DNA of 64,000 nt from Galbula dea (GCA_013399015.1 VWZX01002953.1:248001-312000), one strand, 5' to 3'. Positions 35,901 through 46,530 are shown, numbered from the stretch's first letter. Notes: generated by a model not told the origin, from the letters alone. Translations and numbers: made by a program.

Positions 35901-37235
35901 ATCAGTTAGTACTTTTGCGTGCTCCACTCTGTACCAAAAATCACACATTTCAATCCCAACTGAAACTTAACAGCATGCACAAAATTATGAAAGACAGATA
36001 CCTGCATGATCCAAATACACTGTTATACAAGATTACCTGTTGATCTGTGCAACATAACGTATTTTGAAAAGAATTAGAAGACACACAAGCCACTTTATAG
36101 AAGTTACTATGACCTCTGCTTAATCAGACACCAATTTATGAGTCACTATCCTCTCCTACTACTATCATCAATGAGAGACAGCATTTCAAATAACTCACAA
36201 TATTATGTGCTTCGTTGCCACGAAAACAAGAGGCAATAGGAAGAAGTGTGTGATTTTATGCCAGTTCTCACCTGTTATCATAGGATTCCTGTTCTTTCAG
36301 ATACTGTTGCATTAATTCTTCTTGTTTCTTCTTATCATATGATATTTTCTGCTCCGCCATCCATACCTAGTTAAAACAAGTAAATTTCTACTTTAAACAA
36401 ACACAAAAATCTATCACAAAATGTATTCACTTATAAATACTTACAGGGGAAAATTCCCATTCTAATCATATAAAACATGTTATTTGCATCCAGCATTTCA
36501 ACAAATGAACTTCACACAAGCAGCAACTTTGCAAAGCTACAACATCAACACTTAAGAACTGAAGAGACATGAGAAAGTTTAGTAATTCAAAGGGGAAAGT
36601 AGGCTCAGAAAACACCCCCACTATGTCACTGTCTTCCCAGTAGTGACACCTTCTCAACAGATTCCAAATTCCAGGTTCCCTCGGGAGCTACTAGAATAGT
36701 GCAGTTCTGGGGAAGAGACACCCGAAATCTGGTCAAGACAGGTGTGAAGTACTGGGAAAATATGCGCACATCGTGACAGGTTGGGGCTTTCCTAGACAGT
36801 GTATGGTACCAATTTATCCAGGGAACCAGGCGTCGAAAAGCTGAAGCCAGGAAAAGGTGATAGTTACACACAGATGTAAGGAAGTAAACCTGAAGCTTCA
36901 AGTATTTCTTAACATTTTCCCCCCCACCCCTCCCTCCTCCTTCGCCTTTGCACCAAGCCCGGCCCCACCACAGGAATGCTGACTTATCCTGCTCATTCTG
37001 ATGCGGTGCTGGGATCCTGCCACGCTCTCAACGGGACATCGCCCGACCACGGCCCAGGCTTCCTTAGTGCGCGGCTCAGGAGCCACCTGAAGGTGCACCG
37101 CACCGCAGCCCAACGGCCAGGCAAGAGCCACAGCCGCTCCTGCCGCCGGCCGGCCCCCCTCACCTTTTTGATGTTGGACTTGGAAGCAGGGTGAAAATCC
37201 TTCTTGCACATGAAATTGGCGAACGACTTCCCCAT
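14242..37235 (-). CDS. CIR1: CIR1, corepressor interacting with RBPJ (10 coding exons)
   Basis: Exons in transcript order (high to low): 37235-37164, 36366-36272, 35742-35669, 34513-34500, 34407-34352, 33983-33935, 33727-33610, 18461-18355, 16939-16857, 14977-14242; 467 aa, no internal stop. The protein starts [20 protein letters not shown], the CIR N-terminal domain, then [19 protein letters not shown] zinc-knuckle-like [16 protein letters not shown] (CX2CX4HX6C) lies in exon 7. Exon 10 encodes a Lys-rich run, long Ser runs and a C-terminal RS-type tail ([12 protein letters not shown]). In mammals CIR1 links RBPJ (CSL) to SAP30/HDAC corepressors in Notch signalling and also associates with splicing factors in the nucleus. 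Length is close to human (450 aa as I recall). Intron 7 is about 15.1 kb; intron 6 has a GC donor. It is divergent from SCRN3 across a short shared promoter. Confidence 0.95.
16415..16655 (-). mobile_element. CR1 LINE 3'-end fragment, minus orientation
   Basis: The sequence AGAATCACAGAATCATTACG, followed by GGTTGGAAAGGACCCTCAAGATCATC and later CCTCCCTGGGCAGCCTATTCC, is the reverse complement of the typical avian CR1 3' end. It is about 240 bp long, strongly 5'-truncated, and lies in CIR1 intron 9 in the same direction as the gene. Confidence 0.93.
17300..17455 (+). repeat. MIR/CORE-SINE relic
   Basis: The run AGCAAATTACTCTTCTGTCTCAGTTTAGTC...GGAAAATGGGTATTAATAC...CTACCTCAC matches, base for base over much of its length, the conserved MIR pattern (cacttaacctctctgtgcctcagtttcctcatctgtaaaatgggg...). 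It lies in CIR1 intron 8, antisense to the gene, and is old and diverged. Boundaries are approximate. Confidence 0.75.
20285..20400 (-). repeat. MIR/CORE-SINE relic, minus orientation
   Basis: ATTATTCCCATTAGCGTGGTG...AACTTGTCCAAATCTATACAGG...GAACTAAGACAGAAGCCCTAAC resembles the reverse complement of the MIR core and tail (attattcccattttacagatg...acttgcccaaggtcacacagg...). It is strongly diverged and its ends are uncertain. It lies in CIR1 intron 7, in the same direction as the gene. Confidence 0.6.
24497..25658 (+). mobile_element. CR1 LINE, 5'-truncated, with decayed reverse-transcriptase region
   Basis: Begins within ORF2: the frame reads [13 protein letters not shown] (RT motif YLD..KAFDTV), then GVPQG(S)-like ACAAGTGGTGTTCCTCAAGG, and the catalytic FADD-type box appears as FVGD, with frameshifts between. 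It then follows the usual CR1 order through GACCTGGTGGTACTGGCAGA, GTGAGACCTCACCTGGAGTA and CTGGAGAAGAAAAGGCTCTG to a 3' end with TTCCAACTCTAACCTTTCTATGATTCTCTGA, the degenerate CR1 tail repeat. About 1.16 kb of a roughly 4.5-kb element remains. It cannot encode an active enzyme. It is antisense to CIR1 within intron 7. Confidence 0.95.
27805..27805. other. Single ambiguous base (N)
   Basis: An isolated N in AT-rich intron sequence of CIR1. No duplication is seen around it, unlike the Ns near 10.7-10.9 kb, so it may be a single uncalled or polymorphic base. Confidence 0.9.
28375..28465. repeat. 91-bp near-palindromic hairpin element (possible MITE)
   Basis: The left arm 28375-28409 and right arm 28431-28465 are 35-bp inverted repeats with 29 of 35 positions complementary by hand count. 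The stem continues inside the spacer (TACAG / CTGTA), leaving a loop of about six bases (ACAAGG). All six mismatches are transitions, and three of them would be G:U pairs in RNA from the + strand. This is the structure of a short foldback transposon or a conserved hairpin. No target duplication or named family is recognised. Confidence 0.75.
29368..29568 (+). mobile_element. ERV LTR with its middle missing, 5-bp target duplication GCCCA
   Basis: Starts TGTTATGGTTTGG at 29373 and ends ACCCACCACA at 29563, flanked on both sides by GCCCA (29368-29372 and 29564-29568). The first 179 bases match the LTR at 32582-33139 closely; after an N at 29552 only the last 11 bases of that LTR follow. About 370 bp are therefore missing exactly at the N. 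The preserved target duplication shows that both outer ends are original, so the loss is internal: either an assembly gap in a GC-rich core or a real deletion. Confidence 0.9.
29390..29409. repeat. Perfect 20-bp palindrome in LTR
   Basis: GAACAGAATTAATTCTGTTC equals its own reverse complement. The same 20 bases occur at 32599-32618 in the second LTR, and a decayed form in the third at about 46486-46505. It has AGAACA/TGTTC half-sites like steroid-receptor elements, but with a spacing far too wide for the classical site, around a central AATTAATT. Confidence 0.95.
29779..30225 (+). mobile_element. Second-family ERV LTR fragment
   Basis: TGTACTGGTTTGGCTGGGATAGAGTTAAC, then TGTATGGGGCTATG, GAGCAGTGCTTTCACAAAGTCAAGGC, GGGATATTTCACACCATGTGATG and CAAGTAACCACTATGTGCAATAGAGCCCTG follow the LTR pattern widespread in neoavian genomes. 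Similarity fades after GCTTTGCTTGTGTGCAGAG (about 30215), so the 3' end is truncated or decayed and no target duplication is visible. It lies in CIR1 intron 7, antisense to the gene. Confidence 0.8.
32577..33144 (+). mobile_element. Solo ERV LTR, 558 bp, with 5-bp target duplication TCCAC
   Basis: TGTTATGGTTTGGG at 32582 to ACCCACCACA at 33139, bounded by TG...CA, with exact TCCAC duplications at 32577-32581 and 33140-33144. There is no internal retroviral sequence, so it is a solo LTR left by recombination. An ATTAAA (about 33049-33054) after a TTATTATTATTAAAG stretch is a plausible LTR poly(A) signal. Open frames over it are not genes. It lies in CIR1 intron 7, antisense to CIR1, about 0.5 kb from exon 7. 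Confidence 0.95.
33935..33983 (-). CDS. CIR1: CIR1 exon 6, followed by a GC donor
   Basis: The exon reads (A)A TAT GCT AAG GAT GAT ATG ... GGT ATC CAG, giving [16 protein letters not shown] as in vertebrate CIR1. The next bases are GCAAGT, so intron 6 is of the GC-AG class with an otherwise perfect donor (CAG|GCAAGT). The next exon resumes VRNVRCIKC in frame. Confidence 0.93.
34500..34513 (-). CDS. CIR1: CIR1 exon 4, a 14-nt microexon
   Basis: Exon 3 ends in phase 1 (KK plus G) and exon 5 begins at a codon boundary (CAA GAA GGA GAG ACT GAA), so a joining exon of 3n+2 bases is needed. The 14 bases AGGAAACTAAAGAG, between AATCCAAAG and GTATTT, give EETKE then QEGETEY, close to mammalian KEETEGETEY. 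Starting further upstream at the more mammal-like AAAATCC would lack an AG acceptor and break the frame. A different acceptor in the true transcript remains possible. Confidence 0.7.
37164..37235 (-). CDS. CIR1: CIR1 first coding exon
   Basis: ATG at 37235-37233 in context GCCGCCATGG, a near-perfect Kozak site, encoding 24 codons to ...SKSNIKK, then the donor GTGAGG. The open frame continues into the intron for a while, which could mislead a naive ORF finder. Confidence 0.96.
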
Positions 37236-37397
37236 GGCGGCAGCGGGAAGGGAGCCCTCAACTCCCCGTGGTGACCCAGACCCTCAACCGGCTGTCTCGG
37301 CCGGCTCTTCCGGGTCGGCGGGTAGCCCTTCCTGTGGGGTGCGGCGACGCTACCGTTCAGCTCCGCCTCGTCCTGTGCTGCCGCCGCCTTTGATAGC
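37236..37397. promoter_or_regulatory. Divergent CIR1/SCRN3 promoter (CpG-rich, 162 bp between start codons)
   Basis: The two ATGs point away from each other with only 162 bp between them, so the core promoter and both 5' UTRs overlap this interval or the first exons. It is CpG-rich, has no TATA box, and carries an ETS-like CTTCCGGG at 37307-37314 and a CTTCCTGT at 37328-37335, both common in housekeeping bidirectional promoters. Shared control of the two genes is inferred. Confidence 0.8.
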
Positions 37398-40300
37398 ATG
37401 TACGCCCGGCTGCCGCCCCGTTCCTGCGACACTTTCGTGGCTCTGCCGCCCTCCGCGGAGGGGAGTCGCGTCGTGTTTGGGAAGAACTCGGACCGGCCGG
37501 CGGACGAGGTGCAGGAGATCGTCTACTTCCCGGCCGCCACACACCCGCCCGGCTCTGCGCTGGAGGTGAGGGCCTAGGGGCGGGCCCCGCCGCGGGGCAC
37601 GACGAGTCCTTCGGGAGATGGCAAAATCCCCAAACCAGCCCTGTTCGTCCGGGTTCCTGTGTATTTTTAGCCCGCGATGTGCTGATTGATCAAGGGGAGA
37701 TGCTCGCCACAGCGATGGCGTGAACGATAATTTGTTGTGTGTTCTGACTTCTTGCAGTGCACCTACATCACAGTTGAGCAGGTCGAGAAGACCCACGCCG
37801 TGGTCCTGAGCCGCCCCTCCTGGCTCTGGGGGGCAGAGATGGGCGCCAACGAGCACGGCGTCTGCATCGGGAACGAAGCGGTCTGGGGGAGAGAGGAGAT
37901 CTGCGACGAGGAAGCTCTTCTCGGGATGGACCTCGTAAGGTTTGCACAGGCTGTTTTGGTAAATAGTATTGAACTTGGAATTTAATTTTGAAACGTTTGG
38001 TTTGAGTTGTATGGGGAAATATGTGCTTTTGCTTTCAGAAGATGGTCTGTCTCTTCTGCTGGCCTAGCCATGGTTAAAAATAAGTATTTCTTGGCACAGG
38101 CATTAGTTCTTAGCTAGGAGCCCATGAGAGGTATCAGGCACTACTAGAACAGACTCTGTCAAGGAAACTGCCGAACGTTTTTCTGTCTGCAAGGTTTATA
38201 CTAACCTGAAACAAGATTCTTAAAGAGCACAGCTGGACTTCAGGAAGTACTGTTTGGGACTTTCTCTAGGGTCTGTACTCATTTCCTATTTTCCCCAACT
38301 TTCACAAGCATATTTTTAAGTTTCAGTCTTAGCCGCACATCTCTACATATATTGACAGATTCTTGTGCTTGTCTTATGGGCTGCCACTTAACTCTCATTA
38401 CCCTATAGCAGCCAGTTAGTTCTTGTTACTGTTTCCCCCAGTCCAGTACCCACATGGGACTTGTAGGCATTTCCTAGGAGCCCCCTCTGCTTTTCTGTAT
38501 TTTCATTTGGTTGTTTTTCCCCTATGTCAAAGACATAGAGGGTCCACTTCAAACAAGCACCTTAAAATTACTTGCTCCTTTCTTGTGCCAAGTCATACAA
38601 GTATCAGTCACACATAGAAATAGAGTTCCAAGTTAATTTGAATACTCAGGCTGAATAGTTGTACATAAGGTTTATAGTTCCAAAGATAACATCTTCGTTT
38701 TGTTTTAGGCTTGGACTCGAGAGAGCGGACACAGCTGAAAAGGCTGTTAGTGTCATAGTTGAGTTGCTAGAAAAGTATGGACAGGGAGGAAACTGTATGG
38801 AGAGCCACATGGCATTTACATACTACAACAGTTTTCTGATAGCTGACAGAAAAGAAGCATGGGTGCTGGAGACATCAGGAAAGTACTGGGCAGCGGAAAA
38901 AATAGAAGGTATGGATCATGCTCTTTTTTTAAACTTTTCAAATGCAATGACAATTCCACTTTTCATTTACCATTTCATTAAGGCATCATAGTAACCCCCA
39001 GATATGCGCATGTGCCTGTAAAAAGCAGGAATAGCTTCCTAGGGCATCAGCGTGGCTAGCAGTTTCACGTAGGGGCTGAGTAACTGGAGGCCTTTTCAGA
39101 CTCAGAGATGACCACTTCTGTGCTTGGAAAATAGAAGACAGCAAGAAAGTCAGCATGAGATGACAGCAGTATATATGGCCTTAGCCATGGTGGCAACTGA
39201 TGACAACTTCAGTTGGTGACAGAGTAATGCTGACAGGATCAGTGTGTTGAGCCCTGAAGTGGTTGATTCTTCCAGTGGCCTTTGAAGCAGAAGCTATGTC
39301 TTTGGAGGTCTAAGAGAAAGAATGTAAAGGTGGGAATAACCAGGGCAATATTATGTTGACAATAAAAGTAAGTGAGTCGGAATGAAGTGGCAGTGAAATT
39401 TCAATCCAAAGGATGCAGATAGGGAGAGAAGGTCACAAATGCACCAGAGGACTCACAGATCTTGTGGGAAGCTCTTCCATGCATAATTTGCTTTAGTATA
39501 CTAATTGTAAACAAACTACACAGAAAAAACGAGTAAAATGTATTAAAATGATTCTTTCCTCACCTTACAAACAGGAGGTGTACGGAATATTTCTAACCAG
39601 CTCTCTATCACAACCAAGATTGACAGAGAACACCCAGAATTGAAGGAATATGCTAAAAGCAAAGGCTGGTGGGATGGGGAAAAGGAATTTGACTTCGCTG
39701 CCACATATTCTTATGTAAATACTGCCAGAATGACCACATCCAGAGGCCGATATTGTGAAGGCTACAAACTTCTGAACAAACACAAAGGTATAATTTTTTA
39801 TACATTTTTAAAAGATATGCAAAGCATTTAGTGAGCTACATTAATTTAAATCATAAATGATTAGACATCTGATGCAGGCAGTCATTCACATGATCTGGTG
39901 AACCAGAACTTAGTAGAATAACTTTGCCTAAAGGATAAACACTAAACCTGAAATCTTCTGTCTGTTTTTGCCAATTTGCTGACGAGGAAAAATTAATCAA
40001 ATATCAAAACACATCATCATCATGGCTAGGCTTCACGAACGAAGATTTGGGAAGGGCTCTACCCACGTTTGTTGCAAACACATACCGCTACAGTAACAAA
40101 CCTGACAGACATTATGACCATACAGCTAAATACTCCATAAGACCTGCTCTGAAACATTTTGATAGGCTATGTATTATTACTGTACCTCTAAGAAAAAAAC
40201 CCAGAAACTAAACCAGACTCCCAGTGGTTTGCAGTTATAAGCAGAACCTTATGAATATCTTCAGTCTGGTACTGTTCATGGAGGCCTAAGACAACAGCAC

Positions 40301-43300
40301 AGCATTCAGATACAGATCTTGAACTTATTTTTTGAGACTGGTTTTTAAATCTTTGGAGTTCCACTATAACTGCTCCTCTAACATTGATAGTCTAATAAAA
40401 CACAGAGAGCAGAACAGAATCATTTTACTCTGTACTCAAAGCAGGTGCTCCTAATCACTAACGTACTTATTTTTCAGACCTCTATAGAAAGAAGCTGTTG
40501 CTTCTTCTCTAACTGCATCCACCTGGCAGGTTTTTGCTGCATCTGTATTCACTTGCTTATTTGAAGTAATTAATCTGAACCAAAACTATATTGCACCCCT
40601 GTGTTTTTTTATTTATTTGTCTGAGCTCTGCCAGACCAGGTTTAGCATTTAGTTAATGTGTCAGAATGAATTACCATTTGCTTTCGGGCTCTAGTAAATC
40701 CTGCTCATGTAAATCCTGCATTCATTCTGGGAATTGCAGGTTCTGAATACTGAATGCATTTTCATAATACCTGTGTTTACTTGTAATATAACAATGCTGA
40801 GATTCTATCAGTGTTTTCATTCAAAATCCTAATTTTCAGGCATTTACCTGAGCCATTTTAAAAAGTCACACTAGGTGTTCAGGTTATCAGCTTCATATGG
40901 TTTCTTTTTGCTTGGATTTATTTTAAACAGGTGCCCTAACTAAAAGCTATTTGGTTTACAGCATCAGTAAAATCATTCATTTCTTAACATACCCTTCCCA
41001 GCTTTCAAACTCGGTGGCATTACAGGTTCTTCCAGGCTGCCTACCATACAAGGTCCATTTTTTGATAAACATTACTTATAGTTTAAAACATAGGGAACAT
41101 ATTTCAGGAATAGAAAATAATAAAAAAAGTGTAGTGGAAAATAGCAAGACCCTCTTTCCTTTTCCTGCTGCACAAATCACCAACTTGCAATTGACAAACC
41201 GACTGTTGCTTCTTTTCTTTTCTTTGTTTCTTCTAGCTTGCTGATTTCTTTAGTTCTCTGACTTTCCCAGGCAACTCTGGAAATACTTAAGAGTGTTTCT
41301 TTGCTGAAATGTAGTTCTGCATACATGTCTCCAGGCCATTTGAATCATGTATAAAATAGTAATACCGGAGACATCTGACTTGGCAGCAGAGTGATAACGT
41401 TTAAAAGAAAACAGCAAAGCAATTTAAAAAAATCTTTATGCAGCTAGAACTTCACTGAGAGAAACACTAGAAGATTAAATGGCAGATGATACCTTTAGGA
41501 TAAAAAAAAGTGACTCAACTAATGTTTTTCTGCTATAAACATACACTCAACTGGTACACCAAACTGGAAAAGAAAAATACTACAATTTCTGTTTGTTAGA
41601 ATATTGGATTGCTTGGTGGTATTGTGCAAGTATTTGAGCTTCCACGTATGCTATACATGAACAGTGGTATCAGTTGAACTCTAAATGCAGAGGCATATGT
41701 GGAAAGGGCTTTGTTTCACCTAATTGAGAAGAAAGAATTCTTTTCATAGAGACATTTGGCACTATACCTTATGTAAGCAGTTGATTAGGACTTCTTTACA
41801 AGTGGATGTACTATTTTGGTTTTTGTAGTTTCAATTGATTCTGAGTCTAGAACATGTTACTCCAGTGCATCCTTTCAATTGGCAACTTGAAGCTTAAATG
41901 CTTTGTAAGGTCAGATGATTAAAATTTATTTTAAGGGGTGGGGGGAAATATTACATTCTCGTTGTTTCATTTTCAGAGGTACAAACCAAATCCATGCACA
42001 GTTGTTATTTTTAATTTCCAAAGTAACATAGTGGTATTAACAGAAATACAAACACCAATAACTAACTACTCTAGTGATTTATTATAACCTCCACACAGTG
42101 CTCATCCAAATCCAAGCTACTAATTTTCATCTGAAAAGCTACTGTGTAAACAACCATTTGCTAACCATATGTATTTTATCTTTCTGAAATGGGGAAAACA
42201 AAAATATTTTTGTGTGTTACACATTAAGGTATGTTGTTAGGATGATTTTTTTTTTCTGTCAACACAGGCAAACTAAAATTGGCATTGCCAATTAAAGGGA
42301 AAAAGCAGCCAGTTGTTGAGAATATGCTATTTAGTTGGTATTTTAAGGAGCACTCTATGTAAATAATTGTATTGTATCTCAAATAGGATCTATCACTTCT
42401 GAAATAATGATGGAAATTCTTCGTGACAAAGAGAGTGGCATTAATATGGAAGGTGGATTTATGACAACTGGCAGCATGGTGTCCGTATTGCCTCAGGAGC
42501 CTAACCTGCCATGCATTCACTTTTTTACTGGAACTCCAGATCCTGCCAGGTAATGTAGCAGGAAGTAATTAGGATACAAAGTTGCAAATATCTAAACGAA
42601 AAAGGTTTGTAATTTGTCTAATTTGTCTGCTTTGTTGTTCCCTCCTCTGTTCCCCCAAAAGACCACAGTCAAAAAGTGGGAGGAACATAATGTACGCTGT
42701 GTACATTAATGCTATCACCCAACCTACTTAGTAAAACACTGCTGCGACACTGACTTAAAATATAATTAATAGGGAGGGGGTTAATTTTTTTTTTTACTAA
42801 GACTTCTTTCTTTAATGCAGGAATTTGAAGAATGGGAAAAAATACAGCAATCTTCTGACTCAACAGTTTAACAACACTGTATCAGTAAAGGATCTCTGTT
42901 CTATTTTCTCCTTCTAGGTCTGTATTCAAGCCTTTCATTTTTGTGCCCAATATTACTCAGTTATTAAAAACTAGCTCCCCTACATTTGGCCATGATGATC
43001 CAGTTAAGAAGCAACCACGTTTTCAGCATAAGCCAGATCGAAGACATGAGCTCTATAAAAAACATGAAAGTGCTGCTGTAGTTATGGAAAGTATCCAGGT
43101 ATGTTGATTAAATAACATTTCAATGCAAGCAGGTGGTTTATATAAGATCCTTGCTCACATTTTGTTAATGCCATACCATTTAATGCCCTTTGATGGACTG
43201 CCCATCGTCTTGGCATCTGGCAGGCATATGTTTCAAACACTAAAATCCACAACTAGCATTTTGCTGTACTCCTAGGCCTAGCCCTATCTATACTGCTCAT

Positions 43301-43843
43301 CTTGCAAAGCTGCAGGCCACACATACCCCTGCAGCAGTCGGATAAAAGGTAGTTGCTTACTTTCAACAGTAGCATCTTTCCGTTTTACAGTTACATGTTC
43401 TAAAAAGGAAGACAGATACCTACTTAAGTTCTGGTAGCAGAAATACCTAAAGAAACTTTAATTTTGTTTATTTCAAGTCCATCAGACAAGGGTGCAGGGA
43501 GATGAAGTGAGTGCTAGGTATCAGGAAAGATCTAAGAAAACCTGTCATGGTGCTAACTTCTGTCACCACTATTTTGTACCCTAGAAACTATTAGGAAGCT
43601 AAATAAGGACAGTAGAACAGAATTTTGCTTGGCTGAACACTACGTACTGCATAGTTTTTAGTAAAATGCAGACATTTCCTTTTGCAGGGCCAAGGTAAAG
43701 AGATGCTGAAAAAGATACAGGAGTTGGAGAAACAGAAGATAAGTGAAATGGAATCAATCCTGCAGAATGGATGTCTTGACATGAACCAAGTGGTTAACCT
43801 TTTTTCACAGTGTGTAGAAGAAGAACTCAAAATATATAGCTAA
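37398..43843 (+). CDS. SCRN3: SCRN3, secernin-3 (7 coding exons)
   Basis: Join 37398-37565, 37758-37939, 38709-38908, 39575-39787, 42387-42549, 42918-43098, 43688-43843; 420 aa (human about 424), all phases consistent. It begins MYARLPPRSCDTFVAL; Cys10 is the conserved secernin N-terminal nucleophile-type cysteine, followed by FGKNSDRP (27-34) and ANEHGVCIGNEAVWGRE, hallmarks of peptidase family C69. No proteolytic activity is established for secernins; human SCRN3 is known from chemoproteomics to be processed so that this Cys region carries an N-terminal glyoxylyl group. The C-terminal exon is a helical Lys/Glu-rich stretch ending ELKIYS. Exon 2 uses a weak GTTTGC donor beside a stronger GTAAGG. 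It shares a promoter with CIR1 and converges on GPR155. Confidence 0.96.
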
Positions 43844-45176
43844 AACTCATTTGAATGTGGTAAAATTCAGTTTTATGATTATAGCCACTTAATTAGAAAA
43901 TTTATAATTACATTTTATTTTCAATGCACCAATTAGTCTGCAGATTCATACTCAGGCCAAACAGCTTTTGGTTGTATGAAGCAATGCTGAAATGGCTCTT
44001 AGAGCTAGGCAGTGGCTTTGTCTGTATGTGACATAAAGCTGCCAGCAGAGACTGGTTTTGTCAACAACAGATGCAATTAGAATGCAGTAGCTTGACTGAA
44101 CTGCAGAACAACCCCATCTTTGGATGAAGAACACTCTCTCAGATTTGGAGAACTAGGTTCTTATAGTTAAGATAATTGTAGCAGAATTTCACATTGCCTG
44201 AATGAAAATGGCCACTAGGACCTTCTAAAATGTAGAACCTATTACTTGCACTGAATAAAAAGGAAAACAATACACAGGTCAAATCAGATTGATACTCAGC
44301 TGTTTGACAAAAGCATTCTAAGATACATTTACTATACTCCTTCAATGTAAAATAAGGCTAAGAGTTCAAGGTGTATTAAAACCAAATCACAGTTGCAATT
44401 TTAGTATGATTTGTTGTGAAATCTGATTACCTGGAATGCAACAATGCAAGCATCCTGCAAGTTACCACACAATTTTCACTTCCCTGTATGTTTTCCCCAC
44501 ACTGATACCAGAAAACAAATTACCAGATTAGTTCTGCAGTGCACTTTATAACATCATGTGGGAGTTTTAAAAGTATTTCCTGAAGTTCTTTGAATCATGC
44601 AACTAGGAAGAAGGATGTTGTGGTATAAAACTAAACACATGTACTCAGCAGGACACTTAAAAGGACTTCAAAATTTTTTTCACATCATATGAAGCCTCTT
44701 AACCATGACTTGTCTTGCCAAAAATAGTAGTGTTAATTTAATCAAGCTTTTTGCCCTGCTAGGAACTCTTCCTCCCTGATCATGTTTAAATGTAATGATT
44801 AGTATTTGACATTTGCTTTTATTATCTGTGGCAAGGGACAAATGGAACAAACAACAGAGAAAGAAGATTCTGGCTTTACTACATGATCAAGCAGGATAAA
44901 AAAATATGACTGGAAGAAAAAAAAAACCCAAAGCACAGCACTCCTGCAAACCTTCAGAAGAGAACCTGTTATGAAATGGAGCATTAGAGCTGCAGTAACT
45001 GTATGTGACACGACAGCATCCCCACAGAAAGACCATTATTTGAACATTTTTTCCTATCTTTAGTCAATTTCTAGCATCATCTCAGGTGCTAAAAATGGGG
45101 CTACACACATGCAGTTCTCTCATTTTGTAAACTGGTCTATCTTCCCACTGTTAAAAGCAAGTATAGGCAAACAGTG

Positions 45177-45178
45177 TG

Positions 45179-45222
<44 letters not shown>

Positions 45223-45229
45223 CACACAA
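45177..45229 (+). repeat. (TA)n(CA)n microsatellite
   Basis: A TATATA start, about 16 CA units, then TATATA and a short CACACA, lying in the likely SCRN3 3' UTR. An ordinary compound dinucleotide repeat, probably length-variable. Confidence 0.95.
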
Positions 45230-45525
45230 TGAAGTATTTGAAGAATGAGTAAGAAAATTGAGAGCTTGACAGAATTTGGTCTTCCTCATCCCACAATGAA
45301 AGAAGACGTGTTTACATCCACAGCAAGAAACTAATGGGTCAGGAAAGGTTGAAGTTTGTAGTCCTAGTGATCCTACATGTACCAAGTGACAGTAGAAAGA
45401 AATAGTCAGTAGCAGCTAAAACAGAATGTAAGCTTGAGTTGACTGAGCATTTTGTGCCTGTGTTGCCAACAGAATTTTTTAGAACTTCAGTAGTACAGTG
45501 GATGCATGAACTGGAAGGTATATTT

Positions 45526-45531
45526 AATAAA
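45526..45531 (+). terminator. Candidate SCRN3 polyadenylation signal (AATAAA)
   Basis: A canonical AATAAA followed after about 35-85 bases by repeated TTTGTGTGATATATC and ATGTGTGTGTATC, a strong GT-rich downstream element. It stands before the solo LTR. Confidence 0.6.
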
Positions 45532-45817
45532 ATTTTGCTCTATTTACCCTGTTTTCATCATGGATTGTGTATCTTTGTGTGATATATCTTTGTGTATATA
45601 TGTGTGTGTATCTTTGTCCTATTTTTGATAATTAACTGTTCACCACTAGCTCTTTTGCTAACTGCAAAACATCAGTAAATGCCAGGTAAAACTGTGCTGA
45701 AAAGAAAGGTATGAGTCAAGTTTACAAGTAGCATAGCAAAATGAGAAACAATTTTATTCTACAGTGCAAATATTGGATAGGAATGAAAGTAGCAAAGGTG
45801 GGGGAGCAGGCTTTTAA

Positions 45818-46530
45818 GTGAATGTCAGAGGGTCAGGGCTGGGCCAACCACCAACCCACTGACAGACACTCCCTATTGCTCCCTCTTCCCCCCACACCAC
45901 ACAAGGGAAAGGGAATAAAAAAGAGAGAGGCTTGTAGATTGGAAAAGAAAAACTAAAATACTTTAATGATAATGATAAGATGAAATACATACAAATCTAT
46001 ACAACTATGTAAAAAAACCCAAAACCAAACCCAAATCCCCCTTGATGGTAACTATGTCACTGTTACCACTGATACTGTGGCAGAAGGCCTCAGCTGCGGA
46101 TGGGAACCAGGCTCAGGGGCTGTGTCCTGGTATTGGATGCAGGAACTTAAGGATCAGGATCGAGGGCAGAACAGACAGTTCTTGGATGCCAGCCATTGAA
46201 AACGAGCAAGAGAAGAAGAGGAAAGAGGGAGGAACTGACTCTCAGTTTATATTCAATATGACATATATGGAGTCACCTGTCCTGTCTGCACCTCCCTGAA
46301 GTAAACTTTTACTCTGCACCGCCCAACATGAGACACAAGATTTAGCAGCGACCTTGCTTTGCATACCAATCCCTGGTAGTAAATCTAAACATTAGGTCTT
46401 ATCACTGCTAGAAGCAGGCAGTGTCTGCAAAACCATGCTGTTAATTTCTGAAAGTGCAGTTACTTAGAGGAGCTTTAGTGAAGTCACTGAACGGAATTAG
46501 TTCTGTTCTAACCCAAACCAGGACAGTGAA
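45818..46530 (-). mobile_element. Solo ERV LTR, 703 bp, minus orientation, target duplication GTGAA
   Basis: On the + strand it runs TGTCAGAG (45823) to CCAGGACA (46525) with exact GTGAA duplications at 45818-45822 and 46526-46530. Read on the - strand it begins TGTCCTGGTTTGGGTTAGAACAG, like the two LTRs in CIR1 intron 7, and has ATTAAA (TTTAAT at 45962-45967 on +). No internal retroviral genes remain. It lies between the convergent ends of SCRN3 and GPR155, in the GPR155 direction, so its poly(A) signal could in principle end GPR155 read-through RNA. Confidence 0.95.

Larger units (their letters stand above)
43844..45560 (+). other. SCRN3 3' UTR
   Basis: Non-coding AT-rich sequence after the TAA. 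A near AATAAA at 44254-44259 could give a short form. The AATAAA at 45526-45531 has a much stronger GT-rich downstream region and would give a UTR of about 1.7 kb. The choice needs RNA data. Confidence 0.55.

Noticed and set aside
37350..37856. 168-codon - strand frame
   Set aside because: Antisense across SCRN3 exons 1 and 2 and the intron between; no independent support.
45177..45229. Possible CRISPR-like or tandem array
   Set aside because: Plain dinucleotide microsatellite; no spacers, and the genome is a vertebrate.
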